NCBI RefSeq assembly: GCF_002812705.1
Contig: NZ_CP025030.1
Coordinates: 2,418,001-2,482,000 of the forward strand
Direction: 5' to 3'
DNA from: Achromobacter spanius
GTDB taxonomy: Bacteria > Pseudomonadota > Gammaproteobacteria > Burkholderiales > Burkholderiaceae_B
Length of the DNA stretch: 64,000 nucleotides
Shown here: positions 20,078 to 29,170 of the stretch, piece by piece
Layout of the letters: every line of letters starts with the position of its first letter
How positions within the stretch are numbered: the first letter of the stretch is position 1
The notes under the pieces: generated by a model
Seen by the model: only the letters and a program-made list of their open reading frames with translations
What the model was told of the DNA's origin: nothing
Databases searched by the model: none
Translations under genes and position numbers: made by a program

Positions 20078-21613
20078 ATGTCCCAGAACGAAATGGCGTT
20101 CATCCGCATCCACCCGGCGGACAACGTGGTGATCGCCCGGCGCCAACTGGTCAGCGGCACGCGGCTGGAAGGCGAAGGCGTGACGGTGCAGGGGCTGGTG
20201 CCGCCCGGCCACAAGGTGGCCGTGCGCGCCATTGCGGCGGGCGAGCCGGTGCGCCGCTACAACCAGATCATCGGCGTGGCGCGCCAGGCCATCGCGGCCG
20301 GACAGCATGTCCACACGCACAACCTGGAGTTCTCTGAATTCGAGCGCGACTACGCCGTGGGGCAGGGCGCGCACGCCACCGATTACGTGGCGCAACCCGC
20401 CACCTTCGAGGGCATCGTGCGCGCCGATGGCCGCATCGCCACGCGCAACTACATCGGCATCCTGACCAGCGTGAACTGTTCTGCCACGGTGGCACGCGCC
20501 ATCGCCGACCACTTCCGCCGCGACATCCATCCCGACGCGCTGGCCGCCTGTCCGAACGTGGACGGCGTGGTGGCGCTGACGCACGGCGCGGGCTGTGCCA
20601 CCGGCAGCGAGGGCGAGCCGCTGAAAGTGCTGCGCCGCACGCTGGGTGGCTATGCGCGCCACGCCAACTTCGGCGGGCTGATGGTGGTGGGGCTGGGTTG
20701 CGAAACCAACCAGATCGGCGGTTTGATGGAACAAGAAGGCCTGCGTGAAAGCGGCCTCTTGCACACGTTCAACATCCAGGACACCGGCGGCACGCGCAAA
20801 ACCGTGGCGCGTGGCATTGAATTGGTCGAGCGCATGCTGGACCAGGCCAACCAGGTGCGGCGCCAGCCGGTGGCGGCTAGCCATCTGACGGTGGGCCTGC
20901 AATGCGGCGGTTCCGATGGCTATTCGGGCATCAGCGCCAACCCGGCGCTGGGCGCGGCGGTGGACCTGCTGGTGCGCCATGGCGGCACCGCGATCCTGTC
21001 GGAAACGCCCGAGATCTATGGAGGCGAACACTTGCTCACGCGCCGCGCCCAAACACCCGCCGTGGCTGAAAAACTGCTGGCGCGCGTGCGCTGGTGGGAA
21101 GACTACTGCGCCCGCAATGACGCCGAAATGGATAACAACCCATCGGCCGGCAACAAGGCGGGCGGGCTGACCACCATTCTGGAAAAGTCGCTGGGCGCCA
21201 TCGCCAAGAGCGGCACCACCAACCTGACCGACGTGTTCGAATACGCCGAGCCCGTGCGCACGCGCGGGCTGGTGTTCATGGACACGCCGGGCTACGACCC
21301 CGTCTCCGCCACCGGCCAGGTGGCGGGCGGCGCCAACCTGATCTGCTTCACCACGGGTCGTGGTTCCGCCTACGGCTGCGCGCCCGCGCCGTCCTTGAAG
21401 CTGTCGACCAACACCGCCTTGTGGCAGCGCCAGTCCGACGACATCGACATCAATTGCGGTGAAGTAGTGGACGGCGCACAAACCGTGGCGCAGATGGGCG
21501 AACGCATTTTCCAGCTAATGCTGCAAACGGCATCGGGACGCCGCACGCGCAGTGAAGAGCACGGGTATGGCCAGAACGAGTTCGTGCCCTGGCAACTGGG
21601 CGCGGTGATGTAG
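20078..21613 (+). CDS. uxaA: Altronate dehydratase family protein (UxaA)
   Basis: A full-length protein of 511 residues with both parts of the family: an N-terminal SAF domain (residues 1-100, IRIHPADNVVIARRQL) and the large C-terminal catalytic domain with RIATRNYIGI, THGAGCATGSEG, GLQCGGSDGYSGISANPALG, SETPEIYGGEHLL and FTTGRGSAYGCAPAPSLKLSTN. Family enzymes dehydrate D-altronate or D-galactarate with Fe2+ to 2-keto-3-deoxy acids. The upstream GGAG and 51-bp gap place it in the same operon as the SDR and FAH genes. The precise aldonate is not known. Confidence 0.88.
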   Translation: MSQNEMAFIRIHPADNVVIARRQLVSGTRLEGEGVTVQGLVPPGHKVAVRAIAAGEPVRRYNQIIGVARQAIAAGQHVHTHNLEFSEFERDYAVGQGAHATDYVAQPATFEGIVRADGRIATRNYIGILTSVNCSATVARAIADHFRRDIHPDALAACPNVDGVVALTHGAGCATGSEGEPLKVLRRTLGGYARHANFGGLMVVGLGCETNQIGGLMEQEGLRESGLLHTFNIQDTGGTRKTVARGIELVERMLDQANQVRRQPVAASHLTVGLQCGGSDGYSGISANPALGAAVDLLVRHGGTAILSETPEIYGGEHLLTRRAQTPAVAEKLLARVRWWEDYCARNDAEMDNNPSAGNKAGGLTTILEKSLGAIAKSGTTNLTDVFEYAEPVRTRGLVFMDTPGYDPVSATGQVAGGANLICFTTGRGSAYGCAPAPSLKLSTNTALWQRQSDDIDINCGEVVDGAQTVAQMGERIFQLMLQTASGRRTRSEEHGYGQNEFVPWQLGAVM

Positions 21614-21641
21614 CGCCGGGAAGGCGGTGATGTTGCATTTG

Positions 21642-21683
21642 GTCACTGACTTGATATCGAAGATTTCCGTGTCTACAGATATC
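21642..21683 (+). promoter_or_regulatory. Possible internal control region before the polyol/uronate dehydrogenase gene
   Basis: The 135-bp gap contains a GTCACTGAC palindrome (21642-21650), preceded by TTG, and two GATATC sites at 21653-21658 and 21678-21683. The stretch is AT-rich compared with its surroundings. It may be a second promoter of the sugar-acid cluster, sharing TTGGT-like half-sites with the element at 14237. Confidence 0.3.
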
Positions 21684-21748
21684 CTCATTCGCGCGCCGAC
21701 TGGCCGGTCATCCGACGGGTGCATGGCGCCTTCCGCCCTGGGTCAACC

Positions 21749-23269
21749 ATGCTCGAACGTTTGAATTCGGAGTCGTTGCCACGCCTGCCCGCAGACGTGG
21801 AAAAGCCCGCCTATGATCGCAGCCGGCTCACGCCCGGCATCGTGCATTTGGGTCTGGGGGCATTTCATCGCGCGCATCAGGCGGTGATGACGGACCTGGC
21901 CATCGAGGCCAGCGGCGACCTGAGCTGGGGCATCCTGGGCGTGTCATTGCGCAGCCGCGCCACGCGCGACGCGCTGACGCCGCAAGACGGCCTGTACACG
22001 CTGGCCCTGCGCGAGGGGGGAACCGACGGGCAGGCCCGCGAACAACTGCGCGTGGTGGGCTCCGTGCTGCGCGTGATGGTGGCCGAGGAAGACCCCAACG
22101 CCGTGCTCGAGCGCATCGCGTATCCGCAAACCCGCATCGTCAGCCTGACGGTCACCGAAAAAGGCTACAGCCACGAACCGGCCACCGGCTACCTGCGCTG
22201 GGACGACCCCGACATTCTTCACGACCTGGAAAACCCGCAGCGCCCGCGCAGCACCATCGGCATCCTGGTCTACGGGTTGGCGCTGCGCCGCGAGCGCGGT
22301 CTACCGCCCGTCACGCTGCTGTCTTGCGACAACCTGCGCGGCAACGGCGACATGCTGCGCAGCCTGGTGCTGGCCTTTGCCCTGCGCGTGGACGTGGCGC
22401 TGACCGCATGGATCGACGCGCACTGCACCTTTCCCAATTCCATGGTGGACCGCATGGTGCCCGGCACCGACGACGGCGACCGCCAACGCATCGCCACGCG
22501 GCTGGGCGTGCAAGACGCCTGGCCCGTGGTGGGCGAGCCCTATCTGAACTGGGTGATCGAAGACAAATTCGCCGCCGGCCGCCCCGCCTGGGAAACGCAG
22601 GGCGGCGCTACCTTTGTGCGCAACGCCGAGCCCTACGAACGGCTGAAGCTGCGCATGGTGAATGGGCCGCACTCCACCTTTGCCTACCTGGGCATCTTGT
22701 TGGGGCACCGGACCATCAGCGCGTCGGTGCAGACGCCGGCCTTGCTTGATTTTGTCGACGCGATGATGCGGCTGGAAATCGCGCCTACCTTGAAGGGCAT
22801 TCCGGGCAGTGGGCTGGAGGAATATCGCCAGCGCTTTCTGGCCCGTATCGCCAACCCGGCCTTGCCGCACCCAAGCGCGCAAGTGGCCATGGACGGCTCG
22901 CAGAAAGTGCCGCAACGGCTGCTTGAAACCCTGCGCGACCGCCTGCGCGCGGGCGACGACATCAACCGCCTGACGCTTGCCGTGGCGGCGTGGCTGCATT
23001 ATTTGCGCGGCGAAGACGAACAGGGGGCGCGCTACGCCATCGAAGACCCGTTGGCGGCGCGGCTGGCCAAGCTGCTGTCGCGCGCCGAGGTGGCTGCGCG
23101 GGCGTCGGCCCCGTCGCAAGCGGCGCAGCGCCGCGCCATGGTGCTGGCCGGCTTCAAACCCGTGTTTGGCGACCTGGGCAAAAAACCCGAGTTCGTCGCC
23201 GCGTTGACCACGCATCTGGAAAACCTGCGCGAGCACGGTGTGATGTTCGCCGTGGAAGCAGCAACCTAA
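21749..23269 (+). CDS. Mannitol dehydrogenase family protein (uronate/polyol oxidoreductase)
   Basis: The 506-residue long-chain dehydrogenase has GIVHLGLGAFHRAHQA as the N-terminal cofactor segment, VTLLSCDNLRGNG, FPNSMVDRMVP and the catalytic Lys-Asn-His arrangement in KLRMVNGPHSTFAYLG. The family includes mannitol 2-dehydrogenase, fructuronate reductase (UxuB) and tagaturonate reductase-like enzymes. Beside uxaA, conversion of tagaturonate or fructuronate to altronate/mannonate is plausible. The ATG at 21749 gives the normal family N-terminus; an in-frame ATG at 21719 would add ten residues. Confidence 0.85.
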   Translation: MLERLNSESLPRLPADVEKPAYDRSRLTPGIVHLGLGAFHRAHQAVMTDLAIEASGDLSWGILGVSLRSRATRDALTPQDGLYTLALREGGTDGQAREQLRVVGSVLRVMVAEEDPNAVLERIAYPQTRIVSLTVTEKGYSHEPATGYLRWDDPDILHDLENPQRPRSTIGILVYGLALRRERGLPPVTLLSCDNLRGNGDMLRSLVLAFALRVDVALTAWIDAHCTFPNSMVDRMVPGTDDGDRQRIATRLGVQDAWPVVGEPYLNWVIEDKFAAGRPAWETQGGATFVRNAEPYERLKLRMVNGPHSTFAYLGILLGHRTISASVQTPALLDFVDAMMRLEIAPTLKGIPGSGLEEYRQRFLARIANPALPHPSAQVAMDGSQKVPQRLLETLRDRLRAGDDINRLTLAVAAWLHYLRGEDEQGARYAIEDPLAARLAKLLSRAEVAARASAPSQAAQRRAMVLAGFKPVFGDLGKKPEFVAALTTHLENLREHGVMFAVEAAT

Positions 23270-23316
23270 GGGTTCCCACTTACCGGTTCCCGACCACGAA
23301 TCAAGGAGCGCATGGC

Positions 23317-24369
23317 ATGCCTGCTGATAGCCGAGTGGACGCCGTTGAATGGGAACGCTGGGGCGCCGCCTGCCTGCGCGCGCAAGACTTCAACGAGGAC
23401 GATGCGCGCTGCCTGGCGGCCAGCCTGACGCAAACCAGCTTATGGGGCATCGACTCGCACGGCATGGCGCGGCTGCCGCATTACCTGAACCGCGTGGCGC
23501 ATGGCTCCATCCTGGCGCGCCCGGCTATCCGCGTTGACCGCACGGGCCCGGGCACGGCGCAATTGCACGGCGGGCAAGGGCAGGGCATCGTGGTGGCGCA
23601 CCGCGCCAACGCGCTGGCGATGGACCTGGCGCGTGAAGCCGGCATCGCGGCCGTTGGCGTCAGCAATTCCTCGCACTGCGGCGCGGTGGGCCTGTATAGC
23701 CGCGCGGCCGCCCGGCAAGGCTTGATCGGCATGGCCTTCACGCATTCGGATTCCATTGCCGCGCCCCATGGCGGCCATCACGCCTTCTTCGGCACCAACC
23801 CCATTTCGATGGCGTTCCCGCGCGCGGACGGCGAGCCGCTATGCCTGGACATGGCCACCACCTCCATCCCGTGGAACCGCGTCATGAACGCCCGCCGCGA
23901 CGGCGTGGCCCTGCCACCCAGCGTGGCGTTGGACGCCCAAGGCAGTGATTGCACGGACGCCGACGCAGTGCGCGCGTTACGGCCCTTGGGCGGCATCGAG
24001 TACGGCCACAAGGGCTACGGGCTGGCCATGATGATTGAGCTGCTGTGCGGCCCCTTGAACGGCAATCCCTTTGGTCCGCACATCTCACCCATGTACGACG
24101 CGCTGGATCAGCCACGGGAATTGGGCGCGTTCTTTATCGTGATTGATCCGCAACGCTTTGCGGGCGGCGCGGCGCTGGCGGGCGTGGTGGCGGCGATGGC
24201 GGTGGAACTGTCGCAAGCACCCGGCGCGCCGCGCATGCCGGGCGACCCCGAAACCGAGGCCCAGGCCGAGCGCTTGCGCGATGGCATTCCCGTGCCGCCC
24301 GCCCTGTGGAACGAGATGAAGGCCTGGAGCCAGCGCCTGGGTGTGGCGCTACCCGCGCGCCGCGCTTAA
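23317..24369 (+). CDS. Ldh2/malate-lactate dehydrogenase family oxidoreductase
   Basis: The 350-residue enzyme belongs to the NAD(P)-dependent Ldh2 family, unrelated to classical LDH: WGIDSHGMARLPHYLNRV (catalytic His), GVSNSSHCGAVGLYSRAA, FGTNPISMAFPR and EYGHKGYGLAMMIELL are all present. Relatives reduce or oxidise malate, lactate, ureidoglycolate, 2,3-diketogulonate or delta-1-piperideine-2-carboxylate. AGGAG lies 8 bp before the ATG at 23317. As the last gene of the sugar-acid cluster it may act on the 2-hydroxy acid released by the FAH hydrolase. Its stop overlaps the convergent livF stop by 4 bp. Confidence 0.82.
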   Translation: MPADSRVDAVEWERWGAACLRAQDFNEDDARCLAASLTQTSLWGIDSHGMARLPHYLNRVAHGSILARPAIRVDRTGPGTAQLHGGQGQGIVVAHRANALAMDLAREAGIAAVGVSNSSHCGAVGLYSRAAARQGLIGMAFTHSDSIAAPHGGHHAFFGTNPISMAFPRADGEPLCLDMATTSIPWNRVMNARRDGVALPPSVALDAQGSDCTDADAVRALRPLGGIEYGHKGYGLAMMIELLCGPLNGNPFGPHISPMYDALDQPRELGAFFIVIDPQRFAGGAALAGVVAAMAVELSQAPGAPRMPGDPETEAQAERLRDGIPVPPALWNEMKAWSQRLGVALPARRA

Positions 24370-25076
24370 ACGCCCAGGTACTGCAACAGGCGCGGCTCGT
24401 CGTCCAGGAAGGCTTGCGACGAGCCCGTCCACGCCACGCGGCCCTTCTCGACGATGGCGTGATGGTCGGCCGTGGCAAGTAGCGGTTCCAGGTTCTTGTC
24501 GATGCACAGCACGGCCAGGCCGGTTGCTTTCAGGCTGTCCAGCGCTGCCCAGATTTCTTCACGCACCACCGGCGCCAGGCCTTCGGTGGCTTCATCCAGG
24601 ATCAGCAAGCGCGGGTTGGTCAGCAGCGCCCGCCCGATCGCCAGCATCTGCTGTTCACCGCCCGATAGATGGCTGCCCAGATGCCGCGCACGTTCGGACA
24701 AGCGCGGAAACAGCGCGTACACACGGTCCAGCGTCCACGGTTCCGCCAGGCCCTGGCGATTGTGCGCGGTGGCCACCAGGTTTTCACGCACCGACAGGTT
24801 GGGAAATATGTGCCGGCCTTCCGGCACCAGCCCGATGCCACATTGCGCCACTTTGTACGACGGTAGCCGGCTGATGTCCTGGCCATCGAACACGATGCTG
24901 CCTTGCGTGGCGCGGGTCAGCCCCATCACCGTCTTGACGGTGGTGGACTTGCCCATGCCGTTGCGGCCCAGCAAGGTCACGAATTCACCTGGCCCGATAT
25001 CCAGGTCGATTCCGAACAGCGCCTGGCTGGCGCCATAGTGCGCGGTCACGCCCCGCAGCGATAGCAGCGCGCTCAT
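24366..25076 (-). CDS. livF: Branched-chain amino-acid-type ABC transporter ATPase LivF
   Basis: A 236-residue ATPase with Walker A GRNGMGKST, signature LSGGEQQMLAIGRALL and Walker B LLILDEATEGLAP. The last motif and GLVPEGRHIFPNLSV are characteristic of LivF rather than LivG. It starts at the ATG at 25076, overlapping livG by 4 bp. The LivFGMH set serves many substrates besides Leu/Ile/Val, including aromatic acids; here the neighbouring 3-hydroxyanthranilate genes make an aromatic ligand likely. Confidence 0.87.
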   Translation of the reverse strand: MSALLSLRGVTAHYGASQALFGIDLDIGPGEFVTLLGRNGMGKSTTVKTVMGLTRATQGSIVFDGQDISRLPSYKVAQCGIGLVPEGRHIFPNLSVRENLVATAHNRQGLAEPWTLDRVYALFPRLSERARHLGSHLSGGEQQMLAIGRALLTNPRLLILDEATEGLAPVVREEIWAALDSLKATGLAVLCIDKNLEPLLATADHHAIVEKGRVAWTGSSQAFLDDEPRLLQYLGV

Positions 25077-25876
25077 GCGGGTTCTCCTTGTTTGGCTTCG
25101 CCTTCGACCTTCCCCCGCCTGCCGCGCGCGCTGGCGCGTTCGCTGCCCAGGTAGCATTCGCGCACCTGCGGATTATTGCGAATCTGGTCCGCCGTGCCGC
25201 AGGCCAGCGCGCTGCCGTACACCAGCACCGTAATGCGGTCAGACAGCGCAAACACGGCCTGCATGTCGTGCTCCACCAGCAAGATCGTGTAGCGTCCGCG
25301 CAGTTGCAAGAGCAGGCGCGTCATGGCCTCGGATTCGTGCTGGCTCATGCCCGCCATGGGCTCGTCCAGCAACAGCAGCGACGGCTGGCAAGCCAGCACC
25401 ATGGCCAGTTCCAATTGCCGTAGTTCGCCATGCGCGAGTTCACCCGCGGGCGTATCGGCGCGGGCCGACAAGCCGGTCAACGCCAGCGCCTCGCGGGCCG
25501 GGTCGGTCAGGGCGGTGGTCGACAGCACGGGCTGCCAGAACCGGAAGCTGTGGCCGCGCCGCACCTGCACCGCCATCACCACGTTTTCCAGGGCGGTAAA
25601 GGGTTTGAAGACAGAGGTGATCTGGTAAGAACGCGCCAGCCCGTGGCGCACGCGCGTGTTCACCGGCATGCGGGTAATGTCGCGGCCGTCCAGCAGCACG
25701 CGCCCGCTGTCGGGCCGCAGTTCGCCGCTAAGCTGGCCGATCAGCGTGGTCTTGCCCGCGCCGTTCGGCCCGATCACGGCGTGCAGTTCGCCCGCGTGCA
25801 CGTTCAACGACAAGTCATCGGTAACCGTCAGGCCGCCGTAGCGCTTCACCAGGTTTTCAACACGCAGAGTGCTCAT
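25073..25876 (-). CDS. livG: Branched-chain amino-acid-type ABC transporter ATPase LivG
   Basis: A 267-residue ABC ATPase with Walker A GPNGAGKTT and Walker B LLLLDEPMAGM. Its degenerate signature LAHGELRQLELA is usual for LivG. The C-terminal 20 residues are rich in Arg, Lys and Gly and are not part of the core. It overlaps livM and livF by 4 bp each, so all three are translationally coupled. Confidence 0.87.
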   Translation of the reverse strand: MSTLRVENLVKRYGGLTVTDDLSLNVHAGELHAVIGPNGAGKTTLIGQLSGELRPDSGRVLLDGRDITRMPVNTRVRHGLARSYQITSVFKPFTALENVVMAVQVRRGHSFRFWQPVLSTTALTDPAREALALTGLSARADTPAGELAHGELRQLELAMVLACQPSLLLLDEPMAGMSQHESEAMTRLLLQLRGRYTILLVEHDMQAVFALSDRITVLVYGSALACGTADQIRNNPQVRECYLGSERASARGRRGKVEGEAKQGEPA

Positions 25877-26874
25877 GGCGTTTCTCCCAGCGACCCTTGC
25901 GCTTGTTCCGCAGGTTGCCGCCGCGCCGCGTTGCGGCCACGCCAGGGCGTGTCGCGCAGGCTGCCGTACACCCCACGCCGCGATACCAGCACCACGCCCA
26001 CGATCAGCAGGCCCATGATCAGCATCCAGTGCCCGGTCAGCAGCTTCAGCCCTTCTTCCAGCAACAGGAACGCCAGCGCGCCCGCCACGGGGCCGAACAG
26101 CGTGCCGATGCCGCCCAGCACCACCATCACGATCAGTTCGCCCGACGTAGTCCAGGCCAGGTAGGACGGCGACACATACATGGTCAGGTTCGCCAGCAGC
26201 ACGCCGGCCACGCCGCAGATCATGGCCGATATCACGTAGGCCGCAAGCCGGTAGCGCAAGGTGGGAAAGCCCAGCGCGCGCATGCGGCGTTCGTTTGCCT
26301 GGCAGCCGCGCAACGCCATGCCGAAGGGCGCATGGATCAGCCGGTGCATCAGGCCCAGCACCGCCAGCAGCACGCCAAAGGCCGTGTAGTACAGCGCCAG
26401 CGGCGTATCCAGCCGGAACGCGCCGAAGTCGCTGCCGGCAAACAGCGACATGCCGTCGTCGCCGCCAAAGCCGTCCAGCCCCGTCGCCAGGAAATAGAAC
26501 ATCTGTGCAAACGCTAGCGTGATCATGATGAAGGCGATGCCGGAGGTGCGCATCACCACGTAGCCGCTGACCAGACCCACCACGGCGCAGCCGGCCAGCG
26601 CCCCAGCCAGATGCAGCCAGCCGCTTTCAATGCCGTAGTGCGACATCACACCCACGGAATACGCGCCCAGCCCCAGGTACAGCGCATGGCCGAAGCTGAC
26701 CATGCCGCCAGAGCCCAGCAGCAGATTCAGCGCCAGCGCGGCCACGCCGTAGACCAGCACGCGGCCAAACAGCGCCAACAGAAAAGGTTCGCCCTGCCAG
26801 TGCGCGTACACCGGCACCAGGGCCAGCAACAGCAGCAGGGCGGAGGCCACCAGAAAGCGCGGAGACATGTGCAT
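25873..26874 (-). CDS. livM: Branched-chain amino-acid-type ABC transporter permease LivM
   Basis: This 333-residue inner-membrane permease has eight or more hydrophobic helices. LivM motifs are LLLGSGGMVSFGHALYLGLGAY in the N-terminal half and the EAA-like loop with GFPTLRYRLAAYVISAMICGVAGVL. The C-terminus is a 25-residue polar tail. GGGGA stands 5 bp before the ATG at 26874; an ATG two codons later is also possible. It follows livH by 10 bp. Confidence 0.85.
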   Translation of the reverse strand: MHMSPRFLVASALLLLLALVPVYAHWQGEPFLLALFGRVLVYGVAALALNLLLGSGGMVSFGHALYLGLGAYSVGVMSHYGIESGWLHLAGALAGCAVVGLVSGYVVMRTSGIAFIMITLAFAQMFYFLATGLDGFGGDDGMSLFAGSDFGAFRLDTPLALYYTAFGVLLAVLGLMHRLIHAPFGMALRGCQANERRMRALGFPTLRYRLAAYVISAMICGVAGVLLANLTMYVSPSYLAWTTSGELIVMVVLGGIGTLFGPVAGALAFLLLEEGLKLLTGHWMLIMGLLIVGVVLVSRRGVYGSLRDTPWRGRNAARRQPAEQAQGSLGETP

Positions 26875-26884
26875 GAGGTTCCCC

Positions 26885-27805
26885 TTATCCGTGCTTGACG
26901 GGAAACAGGCCCTGCGGCCGCATCGCCAGCACCAGCGCCATCACGATGTAGATCAGCATGGACGCAATCGCCGGGCCGGCCGCGTTGGCGGCGGCGGGAG
27001 GCAAGGCCGCGCGCAGCAGCGTGGGCAGCAGCGCGCGGCCCAGCGTGTCGATCAGCCCCACCATCAGCGCGGCCAGGAATGCCCCGCGCACCGAGCCGAT
27101 ACCGCCGATGACGATCACCACCAGCGTCAGGATCAGAATCGGTTCGCCCATGCCGGTCTGCGCCGACAGGATGGGGCCGGCCATCAACCCCGCCAGGCCC
27201 GCCAGCACCGCGCCCAGCACGAACAGCAAGGTGTTCAGCCGCGCGATGTTCACGCCCAGCGCGCCCACCATCATGCGGTCGGTGGACCCCGCCCGGATCA
27301 GCATGCCCAGCCGCGTGCGGTGGATCAGCACATAGCAACCGGCCGCCACCAGCAGGCCCACCACGATGATCAGGAAGCGGTACAGCGGATACGTGACGCC
27401 CAGGATGTCGATGGTGCCCGACAGCCACGACGGCAATCCCATGCTGATCGGCGCGGGGCCCCAGATGATGCGCGTCAGTTCGTTGAAGAACAGGATGAAG
27501 CCAAAGGTGGCCAGCACCTGGTCCAGATGGTCGCGCGGGTATAGGCGCGCCAGCGCAATGCGGTCCAGCAGCAGGCCCAATGCCGCCATGCCCGCGATGA
27601 CGGCGGCGCCCGCCAGCAGGAACGAACCCGTGTGGCGGAACACGGTGGCTGCGATGAACGCGCCCATCATGTACAGCGACCCGTGCGCCAGGTTGATGAA
27701 GTTCATGATGCCGAACACCAGCGTCAGCCCGGCAGCCAAGAGGAACAGCAGTATGCCTAGCTGCAAGCCGTTCAAGGCCTGCACCAGCAGCAGCGTCGTG
27801 GACAT
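26885..27805 (-). CDS. livH: Branched-chain amino-acid-type ABC transporter permease LivH
   Basis: A 306-residue permease with LivH features: QALNGLQLGILLFLLAAGLTLVFGIMNFINLAHGSLYM at the N-terminus (split here by helices) and GVNIARLNTLLFVLGAVLAGLAGLMAGP in the coupling region. The ATG at 27805 has AAGGTG 6 bp upstream and is preferred to the GTG at 27814, which lies inside that ribosome site. It pairs with LivM. A hairpin separates it from the receptor gene. Confidence 0.85.
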   Translation of the reverse strand: MSTTLLLVQALNGLQLGILLFLLAAGLTLVFGIMNFINLAHGSLYMMGAFIAATVFRHTGSFLLAGAAVIAGMAALGLLLDRIALARLYPRDHLDQVLATFGFILFFNELTRIIWGPAPISMGLPSWLSGTIDILGVTYPLYRFLIIVVGLLVAAGCYVLIHRTRLGMLIRAGSTDRMMVGALGVNIARLNTLLFVLGAVLAGLAGLMAGPILSAQTGMGEPILILTLVVIVIGGIGSVRGAFLAALMVGLIDTLGRALLPTLLRAALPPAAANAAGPAIASMLIYIVMALVLAMRPQGLFPVKHG

Positions 27806-27823
27806 GGGGATCACCTTGCGCCA

Positions 27824-27840
27824 GCGGCCAGCCCGGCCGC
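27824..27840 (-). other. Intercistronic hairpin after the Liv receptor gene
   Basis: GCGGCC (27824-27829) and GGCCGC (27835-27840) form a 6-bp stem with a 5-nt loop in the 40-bp gap between the receptor stop and livH. There is no T-run. The same arrangement follows dctP and both Bug genes. Confidence 0.5.
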
Positions 27841-27845
27841 CCGCA

Positions 27846-29039
27846 TTACTTCATCACGCATTGGGCGGCGTACTGGTCGGACACCTTGGACAGGTCCGCA
27901 AAGATGGGGCCCTTGTTCACAAAGGCCACCTTGCCGTCGGCGTCCGCCTGCACGTCCGCGCGGAAGAATCCGGCCACCGGGAAGTGGTTGGGCTGGTAGC
28001 GGAATTCGCCTCGCACGGATGCAAAGTCGGCGGCTTCCAGCGCTTTGCGCAGCACATCCTTGTCGTCAACCTTGCCGCCTGTTTTCTTCAAGGCCGAGCC
28101 GATCAGTTGGGCCGCGTCAAACGATTGCGCGGCGTAGCTGGACGGTTCGCGGCCGTACTTCTGCCGGAACGCGGCGGCAAACGCCTTGTTGGCGGCGTTG
28201 TCCAGGTCGGGCGAATACGGCACGTTGGTCACCGCGCCCAGCGCGTCTTGCTGCAAGGCGGGCAGCGTGGCGCCGTCGATGGTGTCCACCGACAGCAGCG
28301 GGATCTTGCCGAAGAGCCCCGCCTGCCGGTATTGCTTGACGAAGTTCACGCCCATGCCGCCAGGAAAGAACACGTAGGCGGCGTCGGGTTTCGCATCCGC
28401 CAGCGCCGCCAGTTCCACCGAGTAGTCGGGCTGGTTGACCTGCGTGAACACTTCGTTTGCGATCTCGCCCTTGTAGAAGCGCTTGAAGCCGGCCATGGCG
28501 TCTTTCCCGGCCTGGTAGTTGGGGGCAAGCAGGTAGACCTTCTTGAAGCCCATCTGCTTGGCCATTTCGCCGCTGCCTTCGTGGCGCTGCGTGTTATTCC
28601 AGGACGTGGAAAAGAAATACGGCGAACAGTCCTTGCCGGCCAGGTTGGTCGGGCCGGCGTTGGACCCCACCAGGAACACGCCGGCCGTGGTCACCGGCCG
28701 CACCACGGCCAGCATCACGTTGGAATACACCACGCCGGTAATGATGGGCACCTTGTCGCTTTGCACCAGCTTGCGCGCGGCCTGCACGCCCACCTCGGGC
28801 TTGAACTGGTCGTCTTCCTTGATGACCTGCACCGGCACGCCGCCCAGCTTGCCGCCGCCTTGCTCCACGGCCAGCATGAAGCCGTCCAGTTGGTCTTGCC
28901 CCAGCACCGAGCCGGGGCCGGTCAATGTGGTCAACAGGCCGATCTTCACATCGGCTAGTGCGGCAGCGGGGAGGGTCAGGCCCAAGCTCAGGCCCAGGCC
29001 CAGGACCGCGGCTGCGGTCAGCGTGGTGGTGCGTTTCAT
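27846..29039 (-). CDS. ABC transporter periplasmic binding protein (Leu/Ile/Val-binding family)
   Basis: The 397-residue receptor starts with a signal peptide rich in Leu/Gly/Ala (cleavage near ALA-DVKIG). The type I periplasmic fold follows: KIGLLTTLTGPGSVLGQDQLDGFMLAV, GVVYSNVMLAVVRP and AAQSFDAAQLIGSALKKTGG. It feeds LivHMGF. The ATG at 29039 has AGGGAA upstream. It lies between the ACMS decarboxylase gene and the permeases on the same strand, which favours an aromatic ligand such as anthranilate, a kynurenine intermediate or a benzoate; this is inference. Confidence 0.85.
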   Translation of the reverse strand: MKRTTTLTAAAVLGLGLSLGLTLPAAALADVKIGLLTTLTGPGSVLGQDQLDGFMLAVEQGGGKLGGVPVQVIKEDDQFKPEVGVQAARKLVQSDKVPIITGVVYSNVMLAVVRPVTTAGVFLVGSNAGPTNLAGKDCSPYFFSTSWNNTQRHEGSGEMAKQMGFKKVYLLAPNYQAGKDAMAGFKRFYKGEIANEVFTQVNQPDYSVELAALADAKPDAAYVFFPGGMGVNFVKQYRQAGLFGKIPLLSVDTIDGATLPALQQDALGAVTNVPYSPDLDNAANKAFAAAFRQKYGREPSSYAAQSFDAAQLIGSALKKTGGKVDDKDVLRKALEAADFASVRGEFRYQPNHFPVAGFFRADVQADADGKVAFVNKGPIFADLSKVSDQYAAQCVMK

Positions 29040-29170
29040 GGCGTTTTCCCTTGAGTTGCCGTGTGTCACGGTCGTGGTGTTGTGCTGCGGCTGGCGAAGC
29101 GGGCTGGCTAAAGCGGGGCTGTCTAAGTGCGGCAGCCTAAGTGCGGGGCGTTGCACTACGGCCTGATGAA